Source of the DNA: Rhexocercosporidium sp. MPI-PUGE-AT-0058
Lineage: Eukaryota; Ascomycota; Leotiomycetes; Helotiales
Assembly (NCBI GenBank): GCA_020746875.1
Contig: JAGTJL010000008.1
Coordinates: forward strand, 992,001 to 1,056,000
Reading direction: 5' to 3'
Length of the DNA stretch: 64,000 nt
This document shows, in pieces, positions 33,024-45,321 of this stretch (position 1 is the stretch's first letter; every line of letters begins with the position of its first letter). The notes under the pieces are model-generated. The model did not search any database, was not told the DNA's origin, and was given only the letters and a program-made list of their open reading frames with translations. Made by a program: the position numbers and the translations under genes.

Positions 33024-35380
33024 TCATTGCGCCGCTGTTGCATTTCCGGCATTAGCAGCCATAAGACTCTGCCGCAAATGATCTTCGTCTGAAAGCATGG
33101 CCGGTGTAGGTGGCTTCGTTTGCTCCTGTACTATCTCTTTGGTATCTTGCATCTCCTCTGTTTCTTCTGGCTCAACAACCTGGAACTCCTCTCCTCCGTT
33201 ATCTTGGCTATCTTCCGAGTGGGCCGGAGAAGCACTCTCAGAGAAATCTCCACTAATCCCTGCGCCATTGCTGGCCATTCCACTCAACGCAGAGATGCCT
33301 TCCTGGCGCATCTGCTCATCTTCACTGGCGAGGCGGGCCCTTTGCTCAGCTTCACGCTTAGCGGCTTGACTTGGGGCTCTGGTCTTGAGTTCCCCCGTGA
33401 CGCATTGGAGGTAATAAGGGACTTCGATACCACTCTTTAAGAAGAAGAGTTTGAGATTTCTAGCCTTGTCCTTGAGCTGGACTTGGTTTCGATCCCTAAG
33501 AACGTCGTTAAGCGACCCATTCGGACCGTACAGGGCAAGAATCTGGCTCCAATGTGGGCCCTTGACCTGATCGAGGCCAGCCATCAAAGTATTCTCCTCT
33601 TCATTTGTCCAGGGTCGTCTTTGACTGGGCGTTCCGGGCCGACGAGCACTCGCAGTGTTAGCCTTGGTACTGGCCGCTCGCCTTGCCTTTTCGTACAAGA
33701 CCTGGGTGGGTGCACTTTGAGTGGGATAGGGTACGGTATTTCTCAGATCCGGTGGGAGGAGGGAGCCATTGGGCGTGGGATGTTGTGTCGGCTGCTGGGC
33801 AACTTCTATGATCTTAGCTGAGGAGGGTAAGGAGGGAAAAAGTAACATACCCGCGTTCTGCTGTGGCTGAATGTTGTAGCCCAACGCCTTCAGGACTTCA
33901 TCAGCTGCAAGTTGCGCATGCATCGAAATATCTTGATCGAATGAGCTTGCGCCATTGGCACTCTGAAAGTTGTTGACTGTAGTTTGGTGATTCTCCGCAG
34001 CAGGCGTTCGGCGGGGTGATGCAGGTGCCGTGAGAGCATGGCGTTTCATGTATGGGGCAAGTAGTGGCTCATAATTCTTTCTCAAATAGCTGCTGACTCC
34101 GGTCAAAAAGCCTTCCCAGCCAAATCTCTCCGAGAGAGCCTCTATTAAAACGTCAGTGGCGCGACTTGGACAATGATTATTGGACTCACGTATTGCATCA
34201 ACATCTGTAGGCTCGTTCATGAGGTATTCTCGGCGAGCATTAATCGACTTCACAAAATCATGTTCATCCTGGGACAATGGGATGTCTGGATGCCGCTGTT
34301 TTAACACCTCTTCGAAGTCGTATGGGAACATTTCTTCCAGTACATCTTCCTTAGTATCAGTCTGCTCCTCTGAAGTGACCATGGACAGGTACATCTGCGT
34401 CTTCAAGTTCACTAGTAATTCTCCAGGTTCCTTCTCCAGACAGGCCCCATCAGGAGTAACAATATCGATGAACGACGAACTCAATTCATAAAATCCGACG
34501 GAGGATGCGAATACAGCCGCCGAAAAAGAAGCAAGATTGGTAGTCCGGATCGTGGCTCGATGTTCCGGTTCTTTGATGTTCAATTCGTCTGCGGAAAGGA
34601 AGAATCCATCCTTCGAATATATCCTTTTTGTCTGGTCGAAGAGTGATTTTAGGGTGGCATATGCTTGCCCAAGCTCGGAGTCTGGATCTTGTACTATGCG
34701 GATCGTCTCGCTATATGGTCCCTGTGCTAAAGTTGATAGGATTTGTGTAGACTGGACCTATCAGCATATGTAGGGCAAAGTATATCCAACATGGTCCTCA
34801 CCAAGCTCTCCAGTATTGGAAGACTAAAGATCCGCATGTAGAGGTACGGATCCGAAATGAAATCACTCCCAGCTGGTACGCTCCTTTCGTGTTCGGTAGG
34901 TGTAGGAGTAAAAGTTGCCATATTCGAGGTTGGTGGTGGTTGGTAAGTCTGGGTATGGGATTGTGATTGTGTCTGGTTCTGCCTCTGGTTCTGAGCATCC
35001 AACTCGTACTGCTTCATGACCGCCTTCGATGCCTGCTCGGCCAGGTCTGCGATACTTGGGCTTTCCATAGTCACACTGGAGTATGGGGCATTATAGTCAA
35101 GCCTTTGTCGCTTCTCGCCAATATCTTGGGATTGTTCAGATCGACGGCGTTTGAGGTATGGGGATGTACCTGAGGAAGGGAAGGATGTGGGGTAATCGGA
35201 GGCTTCATGTTTAATGGGAACATCTGCCACAGAAGATGTTAGCAGACGAATCTGCTGATTCGGATTTGAAGGTCGCTCTTTCTAGCAGAAGCCAATTGCG
35301 ACTGTAGTCTAGATTTGCCGCTGCAGAGCGGATTCAAACTTACCCATCTCCTCTCTTGAGGAAGCCATGGTGGAAGCCAT
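33024..35380 (-). CDS. TBF1: TRF-like telobox Myb DNA-binding protein (TBF1 class)
   Basis: Exons 35380-35344, 35223-34802, 34757-34190 and 34141-33024 give 714 aa. A short first exon (MASTMASSREEM) leads into a Ser/Gln-rich region with a basic KRRRSEQSQ stretch. Residues about 150-400 resemble the TRF homology (dimerisation) domain, with YATLKSLFDQTKRIY and FEEVLKQRHPDIPLS. Near residue 520 is a C-terminal Myb/telobox domain: RRPWTNEEENTLMAGL, GPHWSQIL and, in place of the usual VDLKDKWRN, VQLKDKARNLKLFF. Such proteins bind TTAGGG repeats at subtelomeres and promoters. The tail is acidic. Intron 34189-34142 is 48 nt and open in frame, so a retained form would add 16 residues. The Trp of the telobox is Ala here, which is unusual. 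Confidence 0.85.
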
Positions 35381-36363
35381 TCCGAGTGGGCAGAGATGCC
35401 GCGCACTTCTGGCAGGCGCAAGAGCAGAATCTCAAGCTTGATCTTCCTGTGGGCTCAAATCCTACGTCGGAATCAAAACCTGAAGCAGTAGTGGTGGTTG
35501 TTTGGCCTGGGTTTGAACAATGACAACCGCGATTTTTTCCATGCCGCCTCCAAATTGTGTCACTAGCCTATACCCTTCACCGTACAATCTTGCCCCAATC
35601 TTGGGACCCTAGAAATGATGTGGATGATACACAAACAGCCGTGTTCGAAATGAAGAGATTATTAAATTGCAAATATTTTCTTCTCCTCCATGAACATCAC
35701 TGAACGCTCTTTTTGCCAATTATTGAAAATGCCATTTTCTTTAGTACAGCATCGCAGCTATTCATTACTGTCGATTTAGTTCTTGGCCGTGACTCCATTA
35801 CTATTACCAATAGTTTGCAATCCCGACAAGGAATGGTTTTCTTTTTCTTCTTCTTTTTAAGCCCAATACCGAGTCGGATTTGCTGTTATACTTCGTCTTC
35901 TCAGATCTAGTGTATTCGATTTGATGTTAATGATCTCCTAATGAATTGGTGAAAGCCAAACTCTGGCTTTGATACGACATAAGCCCCAACAACCTTCGAC
36001 ATAATCTTAGATAGTTTTTTTTTCTTACTTCAGAAAGTCTGTCTTAATTCTTTGCTATTAACTTACTTCGAGTTACTTGACTTAAGTTTAACTCAAATGG
36101 GGGTTTTTTGAGACACACCAATGAGGTCATGGACCTGGCAACGAACAATGAAACTGCTTCAAAAAAGTCTCATTGGTGCAAGTGTTTTCCGCTTTATTTT
36201 CATTTTGTTTGTTAATTAGCTTGAGCTATCATCTGCAGTCTAATTATCTGAAGTTACGATCTGGGCGGGGTCTATGATACTCTTTCTTCATAAAATCAGT
36301 TCCATGTGATACGATCAAAAGAAATGCACACTCCTTGCCGTATCACAATGCTGTTTGGTTTCA
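35381..36363. other. Intergenic of about 1 kb, AT-rich
   Basis: Upstream of the telobox factor and downstream of the hydrolase pseudogene. It contains T-rich runs near 35840 and 36015 but no coding sequence. Confidence 0.45.
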
Positions 36364-38663
36364 TTACGCGCCATGATTCATCAGTCTGTACATTGCAAAA
36401 TCCACTTCATCACCGCTCATGCTACCAACTTCGACAGGATCGAAAGGTTTGATATCAGCTTCGCAGACGAGCTCATTCTCGGGAAGTGTTCCATTCTGGA
36501 AATATGCATTGACCACTGCTGCTTTGCATTTCGAAGGAGCAGCTAGACTCGTATGCTAGAGAATGTCAGTTGTAGTTGTACAGAAATAACGAATATGACT
36601 TTCGCCGTACGAATCCTGGATCAATATTCTCGACCCATTGAAACCACTTGCGTTCAATCTTGCACTTGAGAGGGGCGTCACATTGTCCGCCGAGTTTGCA
36701 ATGAATAGAATGGGACATGCTGGGTTTGCCGTGAATGGACCTGGTATAATTAGAAAATGTGTGCAAGAGTTCGAAGGAATACATACTGGTGAAGTTCCAT
36801 TTCGACCGGACAGTCCAACCCGCACATTGCAGCCTGAAATCCTGTGCCATTATCGCTCCAGTGACCGTGCTCAGGTTCGTCAAAGTATCGACATATTTTT
36901 GAAGGTCATCAGGCGTGTCGAGAAGTAGGTTCGCTTCGGAGCACATGATAGCAACGAAGGCATCCGCAGTTCCCTCTGCCAAGTCCGTTTTCAGCTCAGG
37001 TTCATTGTCACAAGTAATAGGATCTTTCGACACCCCCTGAGCTTTAAGGAATGGTTCCCCATTGCCAACTTCCAACCCAGCAAGGGCCTCGGCGAGGGGT
37101 GAGAAAATCTCAATCGGTCGATAGAATGATTTCGAGATCAAGCGTCGAACGCTAGAAAACGAACAAGTTCTGGCCGACCCGAAGAAGAATTTTGAGCTGG
37201 CACAATGACAGGCTTCTTCTTGATAGCTGCGAGGAGGTTTTCGAGACGTGCTTCGATGGTTCTGGTGATTTGGCGTAGAACTTACATCTAGATGGTCTAG
37301 CTAGGTAGCAGAGATGATAGAATGCTGACATGATTTTGTGGGCGTCATCGATGAAGTGCACTGCTGAGCCCATCATCCATCCTCTGATATCCACATTACC
37401 TGTAGACACGTTAGTTGTCTCGTGCCAAGTTAACTTGCCAACTTCTTACCATCGCTCACAATTCGGCCAACCTTGTCAGGGAATAACGTCCCAAACATAG
37501 AGGCCAAGACTGTACCATACGAGAATCCCCAGAACTTCAACTTCTCCTCTCCCAACTTCTCCGTCATTTCAAGCATGTCTCTGGCAACGGAAGCCGCACC
37601 AACAAAGCGAACAGGACCGGCTTCTTGAACCCTACGTTCTGCGGCATCCTTGATGCCTGGACGAGGTCCACCTCCACTCGTAGAAGCACACTGTTTGGAA
37701 AATGCACCAGCTTGAGCATATGCATCATATAGAATCCCCGGATGAGCGTCAATGACGGGAGGTCTAGAGAGAGCCCATAGTTCTACATTATGCTGATATC
37801 TATTCCAGCAGTCTATCAGTGGTCGTGTCATGCCAACTAGATCAGAATGAGTACCACCCGCTAGGATTGATCTGATGATACGTACTCCCGCGAGGATCAA
37901 ATCCTATGATGTCCTTCCCGGAGTCAGCAGAGCTTGGAGTGTTTTGTGCGCCAATTGCTTACATAGTTCTTGCCTACAATTGTCTGATACATTTGGCCGA
38001 GGGTTTTTACATACCTATTGATCGAGTAAGTACACTACTTCAATTGATCTGTGAATCTAGCGAGAGACCATTTCCTTGGGAATTCTTACCAGACACCAGA
38101 TCCGCCAGGTCCGCCTGTTCTGATCAGAACCTAGGACGACCAAAGTTGGATGAAGATGAAGATGAAATACCTGGATTGATGAATAGAGAGCCCTTGTAAT
38201 CCTTTCGATCAGTAGCATTGAGTCTGATCATAGCTATCGACGCACGAAGATCATCTGATGGATCCTGCCAATCGAGCGGCACCTACAAACCAGTCAGATC
38301 CAATCTCAGCGCTATTGGCGTCTACGTAAGTCAAGTCTAGCGCAATCAAACTTCTCGTAACATTGATACCATACAATATCTCTTTCTGGTTGAATCTAGT
38401 GTCTGGTCAACTTGGATTTCATAGCTGGATACAAAAGTGGATTGATATCTCACATTCATCCACTGAAATGCACCACTCTCATGAGATATGTCTGATAGTG
38501 CATCCCATTGTTTCTGGAATCCCGAGTGCTGCAGAATCAGAGTCATCACCGCAAATGATACCACACTTAGGGTGCGAAACCCCCATTGTTGTAGGTTGGG
38601 ATGCTTGTTTTGATAATTGGGTGCCGCTTGCAAGTCAAGCTGGGTTATCTTCTCCTGGGCCAT
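36364..38663 (-). pseudogene. TAP-like alpha/beta hydrolase, broken splice donors and frameshifts
   Basis: Starts at ATG 38663 with an N-terminal membrane anchor (LSVVSFAVMTLIL). The fold is the fungal tripeptidyl-aminopeptidase-like hydrolase: YQCYEKFDCARLD, VPLDW, NPGGPGGSGVW, DIIGFDPRGIG, nucleophile GFSYGTVLAS, DGNVDIRGW, then the TAP C-terminal domain ILFIANSADNVTPL and HTSLAAPSKCKAAVV. Nine or ten exons can be traced (38663-38454, 38395-38330, 38282-38171, 38114-38090, 38014-37963, 37913-37886, 37836-37450, 37399 onward, 36740-36604, 36555-36364). Defects: after CARLD at 38330 the donor reads TT instead of GT; after SYG at 36604 it reads GA; a one-base shift near 37258-37262 separates CKFYAKSPE from IEARLENLL; another near 37152-37158 separates ELVRF from SSVRRLI. 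Serine-hydrolase activity on N-terminal peptides is known in the family; this copy is unlikely to be functional. Confidence 0.82.
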
Positions 38664-39742
38664 GCTGAGCCAGCAGTCCAATAATCTGGAACACGGATAG
38701 TGAATTAAAGTACGGAAGAAAGAGATTGAAGAAATATAAAAGAGAAAAAAGTAGATGTAAGAAAGGCCTCGAGATTCGCCGTATGGTCTGCTGATGATCT
38801 ACGCTGCATGAATTGAGGTCCAAAAGCGGAGAGTTCATGGATCTAGCATCTTGGCCTCACGAATTAAACTATCAGCTTTACTATCTGATTGAGCTAGAGG
38901 GATCTGATAAGCAAGTGTCGATTTTGAGAGGTCTGGATCTGCTGAAAAGCCATCTTTATTGCATTCATTCTTCGCCATCGTCTTTCGAGCATTCCGCTGT
39001 CAGTCTTGATACTTAAACTTGCTGGACCCTCTCTCACATACTGCTTGGGCAGCATGTGCAGAAATCAGGGAACAGTAGTGAGCGAGTATGAGACATATCG
39101 CCGATTCAAGGAAGAAGGATAGAATCGTAGCCTACCTTTTCGATGCTGGAGAGTTGCTCAAATTGGGGGGAGAAAACGAAGGAGTGGGGTGGTGGAGGAA
39201 ATCCAAGCACATTCTCAAATATACACACTACATCTTACCTTTCAGCACAACATGGTTTTGCCAACCATTGCATTGAGCAACACACTTCCTGATGCTTCAC
39301 CCACGATACTGTCAATGGCCGGAATCGTTTTGATTTTTCTTCAACTTCAGCTTGAATTTCTCGAAATATTTAAAGACTTAGATTTTGAGGATTAGGCTAA
39401 TTTCTAGGGTATCGAAGCAAGGTACACGTGGGCAGAAGCTCAACGTTTTTTGGTTAGAGTTCGAGATGAAATTGGCAATCTCCTTGCTTTTTTCAGCAGA
39501 AATTTCTTTCTCTGATATTTAAAAGCCGAATTCTACGAGACTGAAGCCGGAAAGAAGGAACGCACACAACGGACAAAGGGAAGAAAACAACGCCAAGTCT
39601 CAGCCCCGATGCAATGTTTCTTCCCATGACGCCCGCCTTATGCTCTCAAACCGATGCTGCAGAATAACATATCTACTAGTATTGGCAATTCCTTCAAAAA
39701 CGCCGCTGTACAAGAAACTATTGGTCAAAAAGGGACACAATC
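38664..39742. other. Intergenic of about 1.1 kb
   Basis: Upstream of the hydrolase pseudogene and downstream of the TLC-like gene. Only short ORFs, none recognised. Confidence 0.45.
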
Positions 39743-40982
39743 TCACGGTGTTGTCTTCTTCGAGGTCTGTGTCTCAGATCCCTCTGTTGTCTCAACATCG
39801 CCTACCTCCCTTACACCAAGCTTCGGCTTGACCTCCCTGCTCTCCTCAGATCCAAACTCCACATCTTCCACAATCGTCTTTTCCTCGGCAATCAATCTCT
39901 TCTGCCTCTGATACATCTTATAAAAATTCCAGCTTCCCCACATCTGTGCAGTAGCAAAAAGCGTATGTAGCATCGGCGTCGTAACTTTGAATGCCATAGT
40001 CCAGCGAGTCCACAGGCTTCCGAATAGCCACATCGTGACGATGGTCTCTAAGATAGTCCCCATGAACGTAGTGACACACGAGATGGCGAAGATGCGCCGG
40101 AGAAAGTGGTGCGAGGTGGGGTATACCCTGTAGAGAATGATGGATACGTGAGGGAGAAACTCCGAGACGATGTCGAAGGCACCTTGAATGTCTTGTGTTA
40201 AAACATGGACTTTGAATCTTGTGTGAGTCTTGGCATGGGAGACTTACCCCATACTGTGCAGAGGATGAATTCAATCGTGGCGTCTTTCTCCCATGCCTGT
40301 CTGAAGTTGATGGCGATGGCTGCTTGCCCGATGATGATGGTCCCGATGTGGTGGCCGGCGCTGACTGGAGAGATCTTGGGTCTGTAGAATAACTCGAAAA
40401 CATACATTGCAATAAGCCTTAAGTGACAACAATTAATCAAATGTTCTTCCAAAGCTGCAGCGAAAGAGAAATGCCGTCCAAGCGGACTTATCTATGCTCT
40501 CATTAAAGATTGCGGACGTGTTCAACTTACATCTGAGCCGCTACGATTAAAATATCCCCCATCGTTACGTACTTCGAACCCGCGAACGGTGTGTGCAGAT
40601 CGGCATGTACAAATGCAACATCGACAAAAGGATAGGCGGCGATTATCAAGATCAAGATCTTTGTCGCTCCAGCGATGTGGTGGTTGACGAACCCTCTTCT
40701 GGTACACTCGTTCATCTGGGTGTAAGTCTTCCCGTACACCTTCTTCAACAGGAATCCCTCAAGGAGGTAGAATCGTATCAGGAAGTAGATGATGAATATG
40801 ACGCTAATTATCAGCGCACTGAATGGGGCCAGGTTTGAGATCGATTGGAGAGGGACATGTGTAATATGAGGCTCTCTGAAGGACCCATGATTCCTAGTGT
40901 TGTTCATTGCTGGGGGAGGAAGAGTGTTCTCGAGATCGAGCTTAGATAGAAAGGAAGTGATCAAAAAGGATCGTTGCAGCAA
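39743..40982 (-). CDS. TLC-like multi-pass membrane protein
   Basis: Exons 40982-40531, 40417-40248-ish and 40182-39743 (introns about 113 and 65 nt) give 353 aa, or 328 aa from a second Met at about 40907 that better fits the hydrophobic profile. Five or more hydrophobic segments are visible: FSALIISVIFIIYFLIRF, ILILIIAAYPFVDVAFV, IGTIIIGQAAIAINF, FLPHVSIILYRV and TFMGTILETIVTMWLF. The ELFYRPKISPVSAGHHIGTI stretch, with paired His after a YR motif, resembles the conserved core of TRAM/LAG1/CLN8 domains, which handle ceramide or other ER lipids. Many remote TLC relatives lack ceramide synthase activity, so I infer only an ER lipid-related membrane protein. The C-terminus is acidic and Thr-rich. 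Confidence 0.68.
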
Positions 40983-42926
40983 GTCGAAGAAGGGGAAGAA
41001 GAAGACTCAAGGGTAAAAGAAATCTAATGGGAGTCATAGGAAAATAATTCGAAAGTGAAGTCCATATATTTCAGTGAATTTGAGTAAAGCACTGCCTTCA
41101 GCTGGCGTGAGAACAAACGTAATAATGTAAATAAGCGAAGAATCTCAATTAATTGGACATAATTGAACGGCCAGAGACATTAGTTCTTCTAGAACAAAGG
41201 AAGAGTGGAACGTGTCAAGCAGTTCCCATGTTAGAGTTGAGCCAGCGTAGGCCCTTGTAAAGCTCGTGCGTTGGATTGCCCCAGGGCTGAGGTGGGGTAA
41301 ATTGCGTCCTCATACGCCGTAAAATTCCCGTTTCTACTTTCAGGGATGAGTGGAATAGCCTAGCTGAAGAACGTGTCTGCTCGGGGTGGTTGCCTCGTAC
41401 GAGTCGCTAGCACTGGGTGGGCTCTCTCTCAAGTCCAGTGGTGGTCTGCCTTGAAATGGTAAAGGCCAGAGGAAGGTTTGAACTTTTTTTGTCGATGCAT
41501 CTCGTACAATGGAAACTCAAAACAATCCAGGAAAGCTTAGAAGCCAATTTCAGTAGATACTGATGCGAGGCCTTTCGGGTTTCTTAGCCCCCGTGATATC
41601 GTCGTGCCACAGCTCCTCGGGTATCACCAGCAGAAATTAGATTGGTCGTCTGGGCATTTCTCCAGAGCTTAACCCCGTTAGTAATGAGGCATAGGTCGAT
41701 CAACAGGAGGGATGCTGATAATAATCCCTTTTAAAAACCGGTGAAATCTGATCTTGGAGATGTGGACCTTGGAAAGATCAGGTTGCGTGGAATGTTTGTT
41801 TTGAAGGTTCTGCCATACCAAGGAGCCCTGCAGACCAAGCTTTTTGGCGAGTCTTGGCAGGGGCTGGGTTAAAAAAGCACAGCCTCCATTTGATTCAAAG
41901 GCCGCAAAAACATCATCAGCCGACGGGTGTAGCTTTGCGCAAGTATTGATATCCAATCCTCGTATCGATTAGGCGCAGCAACCCATCTACAGGCTCAGGG
42001 GCCCGGCATCCCCTCTCTTACCCACCAAGTGAGGCATTTATCCCAAATGACGCGACAGTGCCAATTAAGACATCAGGGCATGCATGACACAGCGAGCTGC
42101 TCATTGACCGTACAGGGACAGCACTTTCCACCACATTGAAGCTGTACCGAGCATTTCAACGGAACAAGCTCGGTGAACCCCTCTAGCAAAGCTTCTTTTG
42201 TTCGTTCCTAATCCCATTGGGTTGGACCCAAATAACATATGCCCCGACAAGCTCTAGACTAGTTATGGTATTATGCCTTGTCAGGGCTCCTCTCCGAGTA
42301 GCACTGCCGTGAAATGGGTCTGCCCCAAAATCGGTTTGTTTTGCTTCCTCTGTAGAGTCACAAACTTGGTGAAAGTTCTTACGAGGGCCCCTGCAGCATG
42401 CAGTGGGCCGGCACCACATCTTGCCATTTCAATCAATATGTTCCAGCCTTAATTATTCTCCCTATTTTGTGAAACTTGAGGACAATGTTTATGATGTGCT
42501 CTGGAAATAGAAGATCGTTCACAGAGTTTGTATATTCATTCACATGACTCAGGTGCTTTAACAAAGAGGGCCCATATAAGCAGCTGATTTGCTCACTCGC
42601 TTCTTTTTAGCACTGCATCGTGAAATGAGACGAGACGAACATTGCCCAATGAGGCTGAGTTGCTCCTCTTGCACGAATATTCAAGACGACATCGCAGTGC
42701 AACCCGGACAGATCGACTTTTCTGATGTTGCAATGGCGACCGACTGGGACACAGGAGGAAGGCAGAGAGTTGCTAGAAGCCGCGTGGATTATTTCTCGAG
42801 AAATAACAGGTCTTTGCTGGTGACTTCAGTAACAGCGAAGCCAGATACCCGGACATGGAACACGGATGAGATCACATAAATCAATTGTCTTGTGAATTGT
42901 TTCAACGAAAGTACATCTCATAAACT
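40983..42926. other. Intergenic of about 1.9 kb
   Basis: Upstream of the TLC-like gene and downstream of the kinase gene. ORFs at 41678-41956 (-), 42183-42419 (-) and 42589-42879 (+) show no domain. No repeat or RNA gene noticed. Confidence 0.45.
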
Positions 42927-44387
42927 TCACAGTCTAAACCACTCATGCTTAATAGCATCTTCTGCGGAAATTCGGGCTTCCGGCTTGTACTCCAGCAACC
43001 GCCGCAAGATATCTGCGAAGATTTCTTGCTCTGTCTGGGAGATATCCCGATGACGATCTCCATTAGAGCGTCGATCTGACATGTACCAGAGCCCAGGGGC
43101 AATCTTATCCTTCAACGACCGAGCATTGACAGCAACAGATGGATGAACAGTGCGCTCTTGCTTCACTTGTACATCATTCCCTGGCTCAGATGCCAGCACA
43201 GCAACAACAAAGCCCTGGTCATCGACGTCATCCTCATACATGCTTCTCCGATCCTCCCAGGTCGTAGACCACCATGGCTCAGGAAGTCTACCTAAGACTT
43301 GAACAATGGCGTCCAGATAATCGTTATCTTCATCCTCGAATGGGCTGAATAACTTTCTGCCAGTTCGGATCTCGAACAAACTACATCCCAAAGCCCAAAT
43401 ATCTGAACCAAAACCAGCCTTCTTGTCGAGAATCAACTCTGGAGAACGATACGAGCCAGGAATCCCGAGATCATCCGGAGGTTGCGAAATATCGAAGGAC
43501 TCGCCGAAATCAATTAGACATGATTCTTTGCTTATGAACCGAGTATCTACGCTATACCAGTCTACTGGATAAACGAGGTAGTCGGGGGCTGAGGTCCCAC
43601 GATGTGGCTCCTGAGATGCATTGAGAACAGGATTGACGACCGGGCTACCTAATATGCCTAACAGTTCGTCTTCGTCAAGTCCGTCGAGCCCAGTGATGCG
43701 ATGAAGGATGTTTTTCGGCGTAATGTCTAAACTTTGTTAGTATGTACTGCTTTCTGATTCCAACCGGGGGAGAAGATATTGGAATTGGTCCTACTCACCG
43801 CCATGACATATTCTCTGGCTGTGAACAAAACTAACAGCCTTTGTAACTTCCAAACCAAGATTTCTTAGATCCTCATCAGGACGTAAAGAAGCATGAAATA
43901 AGCCGAGAGACACATTCGGGCCAAGAACGGGATACACAAAAGATATGTGATCACCATTCGGCCCATGGATCTTGAAGTGGTCCAGTGAGAGGCATATATA
44001 CTCCGCGCCATTGCCTTCATTTGCAGGTTGACTAAGGGCATCTTTGAGCTGGTTTACACGGAGCTCGGGACAATCATCGCTGGATATCTCAGCCATCAGA
44101 ATCTTTAGAGCCAGATACTTAGTTGCCCCTTTCGACTCGGTATCCCGACAGAGCCAAACAGTGGCAAAGCCACCATGGCCAAGTTTGTGGATAACACGAT
44201 ACCGCCCGTTGTTGTATACATCTCCCAAGTGAACAGGATGATGACCATCAGGCTCATAGTCGTAGATATGCTCAAGACCGAAGGGGGCAAGCTCTAGATG
44301 TAGGCCGTTGGATTCGTCGTGAACCATCGATTCGTCAGCGGCGGAAATCGATCCTGGTGAACGTGGCACTGAGAGGTCAGAAGCCAT
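42927..44387 (-). CDS. SRPK-type Ser/Arg-rich protein-specific kinase
   Basis: Exons 44387-43799 and 43726-42927 with a 72-nt intron (GTGAGT donor, CTAAC branch) give 462 aa. All catalytic elements are there: Gly loop LGHGGFATVWL (about residue 70), ATP lysine in YLALKIL, catalytic loop HGDITPKNIL spanning the intron, CLIDFGES, and GSYRSPELIL in the activation segment. DVYNNGRYRVIHKLG and LGCSLFEIRTGRKLF are typical of fungal SRPK-like kinases, an expanded group. The spacer between lobes is short compared with human SRPK1. HGD replaces the usual HTD, with the Asp kept. Family members phosphorylate RS-rich RNA-binding proteins; the substrate of this paralogue is unknown. Confidence 0.88.
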
Positions 44388-45321
44388 CCCGATACTCCAC
44401 AGTGGGGGTGATGGAGCTATGATGAAAAGTTGACTGAGCCTTGCAGTTTCTCGCTGAAATGGGCAGTTGGGATATGAAGGGGTTTGGAAGAGGTTGGCAG
44501 AAAAATTTGGTGGGGAGAAAATTCCGACCGAATGATATAAAATTCTTGTCGGGGTGTAATTAGTGTCCCTGTGCAGCTAGATGTTTTCCCCCCAAAGACT
44601 AAGTACAAGAATCATTAGATTATCATCCAAGACCTGCTGGTACCTGGTTGGAGGACCACGTCGGTTGTCTTTACTGCTAGGGATTGGCTGGCTGCACCCC
44701 TGTGTAGTGTAGTACCTAGGTACAAATTGTGACGAGAATTGAGACTCAAATCAACCAGCCCTTGCAAGTATCCCAGGCGACGTCTCTTGCCCCAGCCAAC
44801 TGCCTCGAAAGGGATTTTGACCCAGTCCAGCGCAGTGGGAAGGAAAACTTCGAGCAGCCAGTAATTGTTTACTTTCAAAGGGACTAATTAGTCAGAACTC
44901 CGACAGAAATGTCCGCAGCAACGGCACCAATAGCCTTTTCAAGAGACCATTCCAAAGCTGTACGGCCTGGATAGGTATACGCGGTGCATAAAAGGATGTC
45001 TGATGAGGAGCCATATTCAAGGATCAGCATCTTGAACATTTCACACGGGTTGTTAAATAAAGTCCCTCGTCGGGTCGACTTGAATATATTGTCTAAGCTT
45101 GCTATTGCAGTCAACTACCGGCTATGCAGGGGGCTGTTAGTATTTAGTCGGACCCTTATACAGAAATTTGAAGCGAACGAAAAGTTGCCAAGCAGCTATC
45201 CCCGAAGCAGCTTCTCTCATGGCTGTTCATCTTGTGGGGAATGTGATGGTAAAAGTCAAAGCACACCTCAAACGTAGGCGGGGCTGGGGGCTTGAATATG
45301 AATCTCATTCTTCATCTTGAA
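44388..45321. other. Intergenic of about 0.9 kb, possible ankyrin relic
   Basis: The kinase promoter lies at the low end. A minus ORF at 44884-45114 contains FKMLILEYGSSSD and GRTALEWSLEKAIG, which vaguely recall ankyrin repeats; it has no clear start or neighbouring exon and may be a relic. Confidence 0.3.

Noticed and set aside
33818..33850. GTATGT...CAG segment in the telobox gene
   Set aside because: At 33 nt it is shorter than any intron here, and reading through keeps the frame.
44884..45114. Ankyrin-like fragment
   Set aside because: Only one loose repeat, a non-ATG start and no partner exons; kept as a note under the intergenic entry.
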